Positions 17,118 to 26,449 of a stretch of 64,000 nucleotides of DNA are shown one piece after another. Position numbers and translations under genes: made by a program. Origin of the DNA: an uncultured Johnsonella sp. (lineage in GTDB: Bacteria > Bacillota > Clostridia > Lachnospirales > Lachnospiraceae). A model generated the notes under the pieces. The model was given only the letters and a program-made list of their open reading frames with translations. It did not search any database and was not told the origin of the DNA. Where the stretch lies: positions 123,738-187,737 of the forward strand of contig CALBCM010000037.1 in NCBI GenBank assembly GCA_937927235.1, written 5' to 3'. Within the stretch, counting starts at the first letter, position 1; each line of letters starts with the position of its first letter.

Positions 17118-19250
17118 ATGGTGCGGTGTATAGCTGATTATTATGGTTGTAATGTATTTAATGATGCTGCTATGGCAGTTCATCTGCCAAAAAATATTTA
17201 TAGACAGCTTAGGCAGACTATAGAGGACGGAACAGAGCTTGATGCCGCTATGGCAGATATAGTGGCTCACGGTATGAAGGAATGGGCTTTGGAGAACGGA
17301 GCGACACATTATACACATTGGTTTCAGCCCTTAAACGGTGTAACTGCACAAAAGCATGATTCATTTATATCTGCTCCCGGAAAACGCGGCAAGGTAATTA
17401 TGGAGTTTTCGGGAAAAGAGCTGATAATGGGAGAGCCTGATGCTTCAAGCTTTCCCTCAGGAGGACTTAGAGCTACGTTTGAGGCAAGGGGATATACGGC
17501 ATGGGATTGTACATCCCCTGCCTTTTTAATTAAAGATACTATAGGTGTGGTATTATGCATTCCGACCGCTTTTTGCTCTTATAAGGGAGAGGCGCTCGAT
17601 GGAAAGACTCCTCTGCTCCGCTCTATGCAGGCAGTAAACACCCAATCCTTAAGAATACTCAGGTTATTCGGCAATACAACTTCAAAGCGTGTAGTACCGA
17701 GCGTAGGTGCAGAGCAGGAATACTTCCTTATAAACCATGATAAATATCTGAAAAGACCGGATTTAATCTATTCCGGCAGGACCCTGTTCGGAGCTATGCC
17801 TCCCAAGGGACAGGAAATGGACGACCACTATTTCGGCGTAATCAGAGATAAGGCAGCTGCCTATATGAATGACCTCAACCATGAGCTTTGGAAGCTTGGT
17901 GTTCCTGCAAAAACTCAGCATAATGAGGCAGCTCCCTCACAGCACGAGCTTGCCCCTGTATATGAGCAGGTAAACGTAGCTACTGACCATAACCATCTTA
18001 TAATGGAAACCATGAAAAGAGTAGCCTTAAGGCACGGTCTTTCGTGTCTGCTGCATGAAAAGCCCTTTGCAGGGGTCAACGGCTCAGGTAAGCATAATAA
18101 CTGGTCACTTGTAACCAATGACGGCATAAATATGCTTAATCCGGGCGATACTCCACATGAAAATATTCAGTTTTTACTTGTGCTTGCCTGTATATTAAAA
18201 GCGGTTGATATACATGCGGACCTTTTAAGAGAAACTGCGGCGGTGCTTGGAAATGAGCAAAGACTTGGAGCAAATGAGGCTCCTCCGTCTATTATTTCCG
18301 TATTTTTAGGAGAGCAGCTTGAGGATGTGCTTGATCAGCTTTGTGCAACTGGTGAGGCGGTAAGGTCAAAAAGCGGAGGCATGTTAAAAACCGGAGTTGC
18401 TACCCTGCCTGATTTTGAAAAGGATGCCACAGACAGAAACAGAACCTCTCCCTTTGCCTTTACCAATAATAAATTTGAATTTAGGATGCTGGGTGCTTCC
18501 GAGTCAATATCCTCTGCCAATGTAGTATTAAATACTATAGTTGCAGAGGCCTTTAAGGAAGCGGCGGACAAGCTGGAAAATACAGCTGACTTTGACATGG
18601 AGGTACATAATCTGATAAAGGCACTCCTGTCTAAGCACAGGCGTATAGTCTTTAACGGCAATGGCTATTCAAAGGAATGGATAGAGGAGGCAAAAAGGCG
18701 GGGGCTGCCTAATCTTAAAAGCATGGTGGATGCTATAGGAGCACTTAAAAGTGAAAAGGCGGTGAAGCTTTTTGAAAGCTTTGGCGTTTATACCAGAGCA
18801 GAGCTTGAATCAAGGTCTGAGATTGAGTTTGAAGCTTATACCAAGGCGGTGGCAGTAGAAGCAAAAACTATGCTGGATATGACGGGGAAGCTCTATATTC
18901 CTGCAATCATTAAATATATAGGTGCACTGGCACATTCTATGAATGAGGTCAAGGTTGCAAGCAAATCAATTTCTGTAGAAGTACAGGAAAATTTATTAAA
19001 GGAATGTACAGAGCTTTTAACTCAGGTGAAGGAAGCTTATAGCGGCTTAGATGCCGCACTTGACAAGGCTAAGGCAATTAAGGAAAAAAATAATGGGAAT
19101 TGCGGATATGAGGCTGCCCATTTTTACCATGACAGTGTAGTTGCCGCTATGGAAAGACTGAGAAGCCCTGTAGATAAGCTTGAGATTATTACTGATAAGA
19201 ATTACTGGCCTGTTCCGGGATACGGGGACATGCTTTTTGAAACTATGTAG
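17118..19250 (+). CDS. glnN: Glutamine synthetase type III
   Basis: A 710-residue cytoplasmic enzyme making glutamine from glutamate, ammonia and ATP. The size and the layout mark the GSIII (GlnN) class of Clostridia, Bacteroides and cyanobacteria rather than the 440-residue type I. VFNDAAM and HWFQPLNG near the N terminus, GAEQEYF, NEAAPSQHELAPVYEQ and the ATP-site GKHNNWSL are class hallmarks. The ribosome site (AGGACAAG) is weak, and the gene starts 9 bases after fba, suggesting translational coupling. Confidence 0.96.
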   Translation: MVRCIADYYGCNVFNDAAMAVHLPKNIYRQLRQTIEDGTELDAAMADIVAHGMKEWALENGATHYTHWFQPLNGVTAQKHDSFISAPGKRGKVIMEFSGKELIMGEPDASSFPSGGLRATFEARGYTAWDCTSPAFLIKDTIGVVLCIPTAFCSYKGEALDGKTPLLRSMQAVNTQSLRILRLFGNTTSKRVVPSVGAEQEYFLINHDKYLKRPDLIYSGRTLFGAMPPKGQEMDDHYFGVIRDKAAAYMNDLNHELWKLGVPAKTQHNEAAPSQHELAPVYEQVNVATDHNHLIMETMKRVALRHGLSCLLHEKPFAGVNGSGKHNNWSLVTNDGINMLNPGDTPHENIQFLLVLACILKAVDIHADLLRETAAVLGNEQRLGANEAPPSIISVFLGEQLEDVLDQLCATGEAVRSKSGGMLKTGVATLPDFEKDATDRNRTSPFAFTNNKFEFRMLGASESISSANVVLNTIVAEAFKEAADKLENTADFDMEVHNLIKALLSKHRRIVFNGNGYSKEWIEEAKRRGLPNLKSMVDAIGALKSEKAVKLFESFGVYTRAELESRSEIEFEAYTKAVAVEAKTMLDMTGKLYIPAIIKYIGALAHSMNEVKVASKSISVEVQENLLKECTELLTQVKEAYSGLDAALDKAKAIKEKNNGNCGYEAAHFYHDSVVAAMERLRSPVDKLEIITDKNYWPVPGYGDMLFETM

Positions 19251-19615
19251 AGGGCTGCCGCATTTTAAAAGTGCAGAGCTTTAAGCGAGAGTATAGAAGC
19301 CAGCTTTATTTATATAAAAGGTGCTTGGAAGAGAGGAAGAGCAGGCTTCCTAAGCAATAGGCACAGAAGCAAAAGTCTTTTAACTGCAATTATAATGAAA
19401 GGATTGCAAGCTTTGTACAAACCTCAAAAACTGATATAATGTAAGATGTTTGAAGTTGCAAATGGGCAGAATCAATCTTTAGATTTCTGCCCCTAATTGC
19501 ATTGTACATAGTTATCGTAATTTTTGTAATTTTACGAAAATGCTTTATTTTATTTAAAAAGTATTCTGTTAAATGACCTCACTTGCAGATACATTTTTAA
19601 ATTCTAAGACACCTA
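19251..19615. other. Intergenic stretch with promoter-like site and long hairpin
   Basis: This gap lies between the end of glnN and the converging flavodoxin gene. On the + strand TTGTAC (19413-19418) and TATAAT (19435-19440) are 16 bases apart. Seventeen bases later a hairpin of GGGCAGAA with TTCTGCCC (19464-19492) is extended by TGCAA with TTGCA. A second small hairpin, CGTAA with TTACG, lies at 19516-19536. No T run follows either. It could be a small RNA or a terminator region; no protein is evident. Confidence 0.4.
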
Positions 19616-20026
19616 CTAAGCATTTTCGCCTATTGCTTTTATTTCTGCAAGTGCATCAGCTTCCGGGGTTTCAAGATTGCCGTAAGTTTTTATTACCACT
19701 CCGCCATTTGAAACCACATCTTCCTTCCAGGTATCAAGGAAGGCTCCATCTCCCCAGCCGAAGCAGCCAAAGAGTATAACCTTCTTGCCCTTAATCTCAG
19801 CTGCATGACTGTCATAGAAAGGCTTCATCTCTGTTTCATCAATTTCCTCAGTTCCCTGTGCAGGTGAGCCAAGTGCGATTATATCAAAATCAGAAAGGCT
19901 TAAAGAATCCGCTTCTGAAACTTTTTTTAATTCAACTTCAGCCTTTGAACGAAGTCCCTCGGCTAGGCTTTCAGCCAGCATTTCAGTATTGCCTGAAGTA
20001 GTAAAATATATAACACATGCTTTCAT
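19616..20026 (-). CDS. Flavodoxin
   Basis: A 136-residue FMN electron carrier. The phosphate-binding loop YFTTSGNTEMLA lies at residues 7-18, GSPAQGTEE occupies the second flavin loop, and FGCFGWGDGAFLDTW the third. The length matches short-chain clostridial flavodoxins. AAGGAGG sits at ideal distance before the ATG. It replaces ferredoxin in low-potential transfer, often under iron limitation (family knowledge). No operon partner is visible. Confidence 0.93.
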   Translation of the reverse strand: MKACVIYFTTSGNTEMLAESLAEGLRSKAEVELKKVSEADSLSLSDFDIIALGSPAQGTEEIDETEMKPFYDSHAAEIKGKKVILFGCFGWGDGAFLDTWKEDVVSNGGVVIKTYGNLETPEADALAEIKAIGENA

Positions 20027-20252
20027 AAAAAATATCCTCCTTAAAATTCGACTCTGTTATGCCGATATTTATTTGTGGCTATAGTGTATCAAAACCTAGC
20101 ATTTATAGCAAGAGTGGAATTAGAATAGTTATTATTTTTATTACGAAAATATTAGAGTAATTTTTTAATATCCAGTTTGACATTCTGTCGGTTTTAGACA
20201 GAAATGATAAAGCAGTGAAAGCGGATTATTCAAATATCTGGTTTGCAAAGCT

Positions 20253-21236
20253 TTATCTGGCTTCATTATCGGATAAGATAACCTGAGAGTGCTTAATCAG
20301 AGCAGGGATTATATGTATCCCCTGAATCCCGTGTTTATTAACAGTTATTTGGAGGATCATTGTTTCATCAGTGCCTTTTGGTATCTGCTTATCAAATATA
20401 AAATTTCCAAGACTGTAAAATATATATTTGCCATTATAGATTTCGTGCGGCTGTATAACATGGGGATGGGTGCCTACTACAAGGTCTGCACCGCTGTCTA
20501 TGGCTTTATGTCCCAGTATACGCTGCTTGTCATTTATAAAAGGCTCATATTCCACTCCCCAGTGGAAGTATACTATTTTAAAATCGCAGTCCAATTTTTT
20601 TAAATCAGCCCCAAGCTCTTCCTGCTTGGCAATTCCGGTATACTGTATATCCGCTTTGGAGGCGTCATAAAAATAACCCTCGGGTGGGAAGATGCTGTAA
20701 GCAAGAAAGCCTATTTTTATTCCATTTTTTTCAAATATGTATGAGAAATCGGCTCCTGAATTATCTCCGGCACCCACAAAGGCTATACCATTGTTTTTTA
20801 GATACTCCATGGTATCGGACAATCCTCGGCTGTCTTGGTCCATACTGTGATTATTTGCCAGTATCATGCAGTCAAAGCCTGCTTTTTTTAGAGCAGAGGC
20901 ATTTTGAGGGTCGGCTCTGAAAAGAAATCTTTTATCCTTGTGCACCGGATTATTAAAGCTTGTAATAGGGCATTCCAGATTGCCTACAGTGAAATCATCA
21001 TTTAAAAAGATAGCTGCGGTATTTTCATAAGGATAATCATAGCCGTATTTATCAAGCGCGGTCTGTACTCCTCTGGAAAGCATTACATCTCCTACAAAGG
21101 AAAGAGTTACTGAATTTTGAGGAATGAGCTTTTGATTGCCGATAAAGTATACCGCCGCTGCTGCTAAAAGCAGCAGGGCGGCGATACCTGTAAATAAATA
21201 TTTGGAGCTGATTGTTTTTATGCTATACCTGACCAT
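20253..21236 (-). CDS. CapA-family putative metallophosphatase, membrane anchored
   Basis: A 327-residue protein with an N-terminal membrane anchor (about residues 14-32) and the PGA_cap domain: FVGDVMLSRGV, NLECPIT, ANNHSMDQ, FHWGVEY and GTHPHVIQP are the metal-binding motifs of the calcineurin-like superfamily. Members are named for poly-gamma-glutamate capsule genes, but no capBC lies here, so another surface-polymer role is possible. Its ATG lies 5 bases after the DUF3160 stop and no clear ribosome site is seen, which points to translational coupling. Confidence 0.9.
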   Translation of the reverse strand: MVRYSIKTISSKYLFTGIAALLLLAAAAVYFIGNQKLIPQNSVTLSFVGDVMLSRGVQTALDKYGYDYPYENTAAIFLNDDFTVGNLECPITSFNNPVHKDKRFLFRADPQNASALKKAGFDCMILANNHSMDQDSRGLSDTMEYLKNNGIAFVGAGDNSGADFSYIFEKNGIKIGFLAYSIFPPEGYFYDASKADIQYTGIAKQEELGADLKKLDCDFKIVYFHWGVEYEPFINDKQRILGHKAIDSGADLVVGTHPHVIQPHEIYNGKYIFYSLGNFIFDKQIPKGTDETMILQITVNKHGIQGIHIIPALIKHSQVILSDNEAR

Positions 21237-21241
21237 GATAT

Positions 21242-23521
21242 TTAGCAGCCGGAAGAAAACGGAGAAGCCGGAGTTGGAACCTCATCTCCTATGATTTGCT
21301 CCATAAAGGAATCCACGAATGGAGGTCTTTGAGGAGCTGAAGCTTTAAGCTTTTCCTGCCACTGCTCGTCTGTCATACGCTCCTGAGAGGTAAATTCAAA
21401 ATAGTCAAATACCGCTCCTCTAGTGAGAAAAACCTTGCCCTTATATGGAACTGCAACATACATTTCAGCTGCGTGTCCTACTGCGGCTTCAAGGTATTCA
21501 TAGCCGCTGCCATAGGATACAGAGTGTACATCGGCGATTACCGCCATATTTTTATCGGTATCATTCTCTATCAGGTGCCAGTTATCAGCTTCTGCTATAG
21601 AGCTTGAGATATACTCAAGACTGCCGCCGTAAGTAAGTATAGTCTGGGTTTCTTCATAGGAAAGGTCTTCACCGTTAAGCTCTTTCACCGCACAGTTTTT
21701 CATAAAGGTCAGCATTTCTTCGACATTTTCATACTTATACTTCATTGCTTCACTTAATATGCCGCGTGACTCAAGGTTTTCCTTAGTATAGGAAGTAAGC
21801 CATAAAAGTCTGTTGAAAAATTCGGGGTTCGGCTCTACATAGCCTATAACCTCAGGAGGCTCGTCACCTCCGCATTCCACTGAGCTTTGCTTGCCGTAAA
21901 GTATAGTATCATGACGCATTTCCGCCCAGCTTCCAAGTGCGGTTGCCAGTGATTTGTCTTCCCAGGCTTTGTTCTGCATAAATAAAGGATAGCCTTTGGA
22001 AAAAGGCACTGTAAGGCTTTTTAAGGTATAAAGCCAGGTGGTATAGGCATTATGAGTTTCCTGCGCTATATCATAGGATTTAAACCTCTTTTTTAAGCCT
22101 TCAAGCACTTTTTTATATTTAGGCACTGATTTACCCTTTAAGTAAATTTCATCAAGAAGCTCATCCGCTCTTTCAGAGCCGAAAGCGGCAAATATATCAA
22201 CTCCGCTTGGAATCAATCTTTCTCCGGTATCTGAGAGCTTTTGGAAAATAAAGGAATCAGGCAGGTATCTCTGTCCCATAAAGCACATCTTAGGAGCACT
22301 TTCTTCTCCTGAATCCATGCCTATTTCGGAGCTTCTCATTTTATCGACTTCATCATAAAACTCGTCCATTCTTTCCGGAATTTCATCGTATGAGGGCATA
22401 CCGCCGTAAGCCTCTTTAACTGCAAGTGATACCTCATAAGGATTAATGTCATCCGATTCACCTACAAAAAAGCTTGTAGTGCTGTAAATATTTTCCCAGA
22501 GGTCAACGCCCTGAGTATTGTCAAGCTTACATAATGCCATAGTAGCTATAATCGCTCTCTGAGCTGAATCCTCATCTCTGCCCTTTTCCTTTTTATTATC
22601 CTTATAAAAAGGCATAGAGGCTATGCCGTACCAGCTCATAGCACGGAAGAATTTTTGAAGCTGCTCGCTCCTTGTATAATGTCCTCTCGGCTTAAAGAGT
22701 GAATAATCAATACCACTCTTTAATAGTAAAGAAGCTTGAGGGGCTGAGGCAGCTTCTATGCGGGAAAGCTCCTCGCGGGCAATTTCTGCAATATTTTCAG
22801 GGCAGCCTTGAGGAATTTCCTGTCCAAGACAGAGGTTGCAGACTGAAAAGTAGCCTATCATTACTCCTATATTTTCCTTAACCTTTTCATTTTGAACCTC
22901 AGAGTAGGCCCTTATAAGCTCACCTGTGATATTATTATTTAAGGCGGCTAAGTCATTATAAAAATATTCAGTTTCGACATTTCTAAGTGAATAATCAAAA
23001 AGTATGTGATAAAGCTGAAGTACGGAATCGCTGGTTACGAATCCGGGAATTTTTTTATAAGTATTGTCCTCATAAATATAAAAAAGCTGTTCCGAATTTG
23101 TAGGTGCTACTGCAAACCCGTTTTTTGCTATAAGCTCTTTTTGCTTTTGACTTAAATTGCCGAATTGATTAAGATTTGCTATATTGGATAAATCCGGGTT
23201 AATTGTATATTCCTGGGATTTTGCTTCTATATTTAAAGGAGTATATACTTTACCTGAAGAATTAAAATCAGGTTTGAAATCAACATTTATAACTCCGGCA
23301 GCAATTTCCTTTTTAGGCTTCTTTTTTCTTACTACACCTTTGGTTCCGCTATCTTCATCTTTTTTAATTTTTTTATTGGTTTCGGCTGATACCGTACTTT
23401 CCGCCTTTTTTGCGGAGCAGCCGGACATGCAGCTTGAAACAAATGATAAGGACAGCAGTACGGCAAGGAAGCCTGAACCGGGTCTTCTCATTTTTTTAAA
23501 AAATTGTTTAAACTTTTGCAT
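21242..23521 (-). CDS. DUF3160 lipoprotein
   Basis: A 759-residue surface lipoprotein. The signal peptide ends near FVSSCMSGC, followed by a Lys/Glu-rich linker. The DUF3160 domain fills the rest; the segment GFVTSDSVLQLYHILFDYSLR near residue 160 is a family hallmark. Its function is unknown in the family. It is the middle gene of a minus-strand trio with a DxDGD repeat protein upstream and a CapA-like protein downstream, so a shared envelope role is likely (inference). Confidence 0.88.
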   Translation of the reverse strand: MQKFKQFFKKMRRPGSGFLAVLLSLSFVSSCMSGCSAKKAESTVSAETNKKIKKDEDSGTKGVVRKKKPKKEIAAGVINVDFKPDFNSSGKVYTPLNIEAKSQEYTINPDLSNIANLNQFGNLSQKQKELIAKNGFAVAPTNSEQLFYIYEDNTYKKIPGFVTSDSVLQLYHILFDYSLRNVETEYFYNDLAALNNNITGELIRAYSEVQNEKVKENIGVMIGYFSVCNLCLGQEIPQGCPENIAEIAREELSRIEAASAPQASLLLKSGIDYSLFKPRGHYTRSEQLQKFFRAMSWYGIASMPFYKDNKKEKGRDEDSAQRAIIATMALCKLDNTQGVDLWENIYSTTSFFVGESDDINPYEVSLAVKEAYGGMPSYDEIPERMDEFYDEVDKMRSSEIGMDSGEESAPKMCFMGQRYLPDSFIFQKLSDTGERLIPSGVDIFAAFGSERADELLDEIYLKGKSVPKYKKVLEGLKKRFKSYDIAQETHNAYTTWLYTLKSLTVPFSKGYPLFMQNKAWEDKSLATALGSWAEMRHDTILYGKQSSVECGGDEPPEVIGYVEPNPEFFNRLLWLTSYTKENLESRGILSEAMKYKYENVEEMLTFMKNCAVKELNGEDLSYEETQTILTYGGSLEYISSSIAEADNWHLIENDTDKNMAVIADVHSVSYGSGYEYLEAAVGHAAEMYVAVPYKGKVFLTRGAVFDYFEFTSQERMTDEQWQEKLKASAPQRPPFVDSFMEQIIGDEVPTPASPFSSGC

Positions 23522-23671
23522 TTTATATCCTCCCTTATATTTTAGTATTGTAGATTTATAGCTTATGACAGCAAACCTCAGGCAAAGCAGATATTTGCAG
23601 GCTGCTTTACTGTTTGCTCATAAATCAATTAATTGTCTGTGCTGCTTAAGGATTTGTATAATCCGGAATTA

Positions 23672-24484
23672 TTAGTTTAATATAATGCGTTCACCTTTAA
23701 GCTCCAGTATAAAGGCAGCTCCGCCTGTCTTCACCTTCAGGTTTTCTTCTTTAAAGTGTATATTGTTAGCAAAGGAAGCCTTTGCTTTAAGCGGCTCCGA
23801 CATCGCATTTACTTCAAATCCGAAGCCTTTCCAGTCGTACATGACTATAATTTCACTGCCGTCCTGAAGCCTTTCTATGCTTACTATTTCATCAGCTCCA
23901 TCCTGATCCAAATCGTAGAGCGTGTATTCACTGAAGGGTCTGGCAAGTCTTGAGCCGAGCCAGAACGGTGCTAGAGCTCCGCTTTTTGTACTGTAAAAAA
24001 AGGGACGTTTATCAGGCTTATTATCAAACTTCACTGTTTTATAAACACATACGGTAATTTCTTCAAAACCGTCACCATCGACATCTCCCGCCTGAACCTT
24101 TGAAGGCATAAGCTTCCAAAGCTCATAGGTTTGCACCGGCTCTCCCTGTACATAAGGTTTATTGTTTTTTAAAGTAAAGTCGGAATATATACTGAGTAAA
24201 TCTCCGTGTTTTTCAGGATTTATCAGAGCTGTCCGGTCGTCGTTAAATTTATCCTCCTGACTGTTTCTATCGGAATTAACTGTATTGGCTGAATCTGCAT
24301 TTGAAGATGAAGCAGTTATGACAAGAAGCTCCTCTTTGCCATCCCGGTCAATATCGGTAATATAATAAGAAACTATATTAGCATTATTGTCGGGACTATT
24401 GTTTATTTTAGACAGGCTTCTTATATATAATATACAGCTAAATCCGCCTAAAATCAATATAAGTGCAGTTAATTTAAGCTTCAA
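23672..24484 (-). CDS. Secreted DxDGD-repeat (VCBS/FG-GAP-like) protein
   Basis: A 270-residue protein with an N-terminal membrane anchor or signal and three calcium-loop-like repeats: DIDRDGKEE, DVDGDGFEE and DLDQDGADE, each starting a beta segment. This is the pattern of FG-GAP/VCBS beta-propeller blades. It starts with TTG, supported by GGAGGAG seven bases upstream. It is 150 bases before the DUF3160 gene on the same strand and may be co-transcribed. No enzymatic motif is seen; a ligand- or calcium-binding envelope role is likely. Confidence 0.75.
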   Translation of the reverse strand: MKLKLTALILILGGFSCILYIRSLSKINNSPDNNANIVSYYITDIDRDGKEELLVITASSSNADSANTVNSDRNSQEDKFNDDRTALINPEKHGDLLSIYSDFTLKNNKPYVQGEPVQTYELWKLMPSKVQAGDVDGDGFEEITVCVYKTVKFDNKPDKRPFFYSTKSGALAPFWLGSRLARPFSEYTLYDLDQDGADEIVSIERLQDGSEIIVMYDWKGFGFEVNAMSEPLKAKASFANNIHFKEENLKVKTGGAAFILELKGERIILN

Positions 24485-24699
24485 AGTTGATCTCCTCCTG
24501 AAATAATTTTGATTAAAATAATAATTTAGTTTCTTGGCGGCTCGGTTTGCTTTACTTTTTAAATCTATTGCAAATCCTATTATATTGATGAGTATATAGA
24601 TTTGTCAAACATATCTTATAAACGTACATTTGAGAGATATTAATGCTGCGAAAAAAATATTGTTAGAAGAGCTAAGACAGATAGCATAAGAAAGATAAA

Positions 24700-24916
24700 T
24701 ATAGGACAGGGGCTGCTGCCCGAATTAATGCTTGCAGAGATAGTAGGCTACGAGGTGATAGTTATGCATAAGATAAAATTTGCAAAGGAAGCGGCAGACA
24801 CGGTGATTTTTATGGACAATGGCAGGATTATGGAAAAAGGCAGCAAGCATCAGATTTTTGAGGCACCTGAAAACGAGAGGACAAAACGATTTATACAGCA
24901 AGCTCTGAAAACATAA
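24700..24916 (+). pseudogene. Remnant of an amino-acid ABC transporter ATPase, C-terminal end
   Basis: The frame ending at 24916 reads FAKEAADTVIFMDNGRIMEK, then QIFEAPENERTKRFIQQAL, which is plainly the end of a GlnQ/ArtP-type ATPase. The usual VTHEM switch motif has become VMHKI. Upstream, GLLPELMLAEI may be what is left of the Walker B-proximal DPELV segment, with the spacer shortened. Walker A, signature and Walker B are absent. There is no ribosome site, so this is a decayed fragment rather than a small gene. The rest of the 604-base gap shows nothing else recognisable. Confidence 0.75.
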
Positions 24917-25088
24917 TAATGAAAATTATAGCTGAATTTTCACGACAATGTATTATGTTGACAGGGAATATCAGCTAAGCTATAATCTGAAATAATTATA
25001 ATAAAGTATGTGGAGCTTTGATTTTATAAATTAAATAAGCAGTAGTATTTAATTTTATATGAATATGAAGACTTAAGAAGGAAATTAT

Positions 25089-26405
25089 ATGTGGGCAGAA
25101 AAAAGTGTATTTTATCAATTTTATCCGCTTGGTATGTGTGGAGCACCAAGTGAAAATGACGGGATTACAGTACCGAGAATAAAAAGAATTATAGATTGGA
25201 TACCTCATCTTAAAAAGCTTAATATTGATGCGGTGTATTTTTCACCTATATTTGAGTCGGACAAGCATGGCTATGATACAAGGGATTATCGAAAAATCGA
25301 CTGCAGGCTTGGAAATAACGAAGACTTTGCGCAGGTGTGCAGACAATTAAAGGAAAATAGTATAAAAATTGTGCTGGATGGAGTATTTAACCATACCGGC
25401 AGAGGCTTTTGGGCTTTTCAGGATGTTATTAAAAACAGGGAAAATTCACGCTATAAGGATTGGTTTCATATAAGTTTCAACGGCAATTCAGGTTTTAATG
25501 ACGGCTTTTATTATGAAGGCTGGGAGGGATATTATGAGCTTGTCAAGCTTAATTTAAAAAATCCTGAGGTTTGTGAATATCTTTTTGACTCTATACGTAT
25601 GTGGGTTAAAGAATTTGACATTGATGGCTTAAGGCTTGATGTGGCATATTGTGTAGATGAGGAGTTTTTAAGAAAGCTGAGAAGCTTCTGTGATTCGCTA
25701 AAACTGGATTTTGTGCTTATAGGAGAGATACTTTCAGGCGATTACCGGAGAATAGTTAATAAAGACATGCTGCACAGCTGCACCAATTATGAGTGCTATA
25801 AAGGACTGTATTCAAGTTTTAATGATTTAAATTTATTTGAAATTTCATATTCTTTAAACCGGCTTTTCGGAGCTGAGGGAGCCGGGATTTACAAGGGGAC
25901 TCATCTGCTTGCATTTGCCGATAACCATGATGTAACAAGAGTAGCCTCTATATTAAAGGATAAAAAGCATCTTGCTCTGCTTTACGGTCTTATGTTTGCC
26001 ATGCCCGGGATTCCCTGCATATACTATGGAAGTGAGTGGGGGATAGAAGGAAGAAAAGAAAAATACAGTGATGCCGCACTTCGCCCTGAAATAGCAAGTC
26101 CTGAATTTAATGAACTGAGCAAGCTTATTGCAAAGCTTGCAAGCCTTCATAAAGAAGAAAAGGCACTAATCTATGGTGATTACAAGGCAGTGCTTCTTAC
26201 GAACCGGCAGCTTGTATTCAGGCGTGAATACGAGGATGAATGTATGTGGATTGCAATAAATGCAGATTCAAATAATTACAGGGTAAATTTTAACGGTATG
26301 CAGATAAGAGGTGAGGCTAGAGATTTATTGAGCGGAGAGAAAGCTGCTTTAGCTGATGGAGCGGAGCTTGCTCCTTACAGTATGCATTATTGGAAATTTG
26401 ATTAG
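25089..26405 (+). CDS. GH13 alpha-amylase-family glycosidase, cytoplasmic
   Basis: A 438-residue (beta/alpha)8 glycosidase without signal peptide, so probably acting on imported malto-oligosaccharides. The four GH13 motifs are in order: DGVFNHTG, GLRLDVAY (nucleophile Asp), IGEIL (acid/base Glu) and FADNHD (transition-state Asp). It lacks large accessory domains, giving the compact length. AAGAAGGA precedes the ATG. No sugar transporter is adjacent. A strong bidirectional terminator follows. Alpha-amylase, oligo-glucosidase or trehalose-type specificity cannot be separated by eye. Confidence 0.92.
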   Translation: MWAEKSVFYQFYPLGMCGAPSENDGITVPRIKRIIDWIPHLKKLNIDAVYFSPIFESDKHGYDTRDYRKIDCRLGNNEDFAQVCRQLKENSIKIVLDGVFNHTGRGFWAFQDVIKNRENSRYKDWFHISFNGNSGFNDGFYYEGWEGYYELVKLNLKNPEVCEYLFDSIRMWVKEFDIDGLRLDVAYCVDEEFLRKLRSFCDSLKLDFVLIGEILSGDYRRIVNKDMLHSCTNYECYKGLYSSFNDLNLFEISYSLNRLFGAEGAGIYKGTHLLAFADNHDVTRVASILKDKKHLALLYGLMFAMPGIPCIYYGSEWGIEGRKEKYSDAALRPEIASPEFNELSKLIAKLASLHKEEKALIYGDYKAVLLTNRQLVFRREYEDECMWIAINADSNNYRVNFNGMQIRGEARDLLSGEKAALADGAELAPYSMHYWKFD

Positions 26406-26415
26406 GTATAATTAT

Positions 26416-26449
26416 AAAACTTCCCCCGTTTTAAAACGGGGGAAGTTTT
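26416..26449. terminator. Bidirectional terminator between converging genes
   Basis: A perfect palindrome of 17 bases per arm (AAAACTTCCCCCGTTTT and its complement) ends in T runs on both strands. It lies just after the GH13 stop and overlaps the stop codon of the minus-strand carbamate kinase gene, so it can end both transcripts. Confidence 0.93.

Noticed and set aside
20253..20290. TTATC-GATAA hairpin at the end of the CapA-like gene as a terminator
   Set aside because: The stem is only five pairs and no T run follows on the minus strand.
24728..24916. Small independent gene of 62 codons
   Set aside because: It is the end of an ABC ATPase family protein without any functional motif or ribosome site, so it is listed as a pseudogene.
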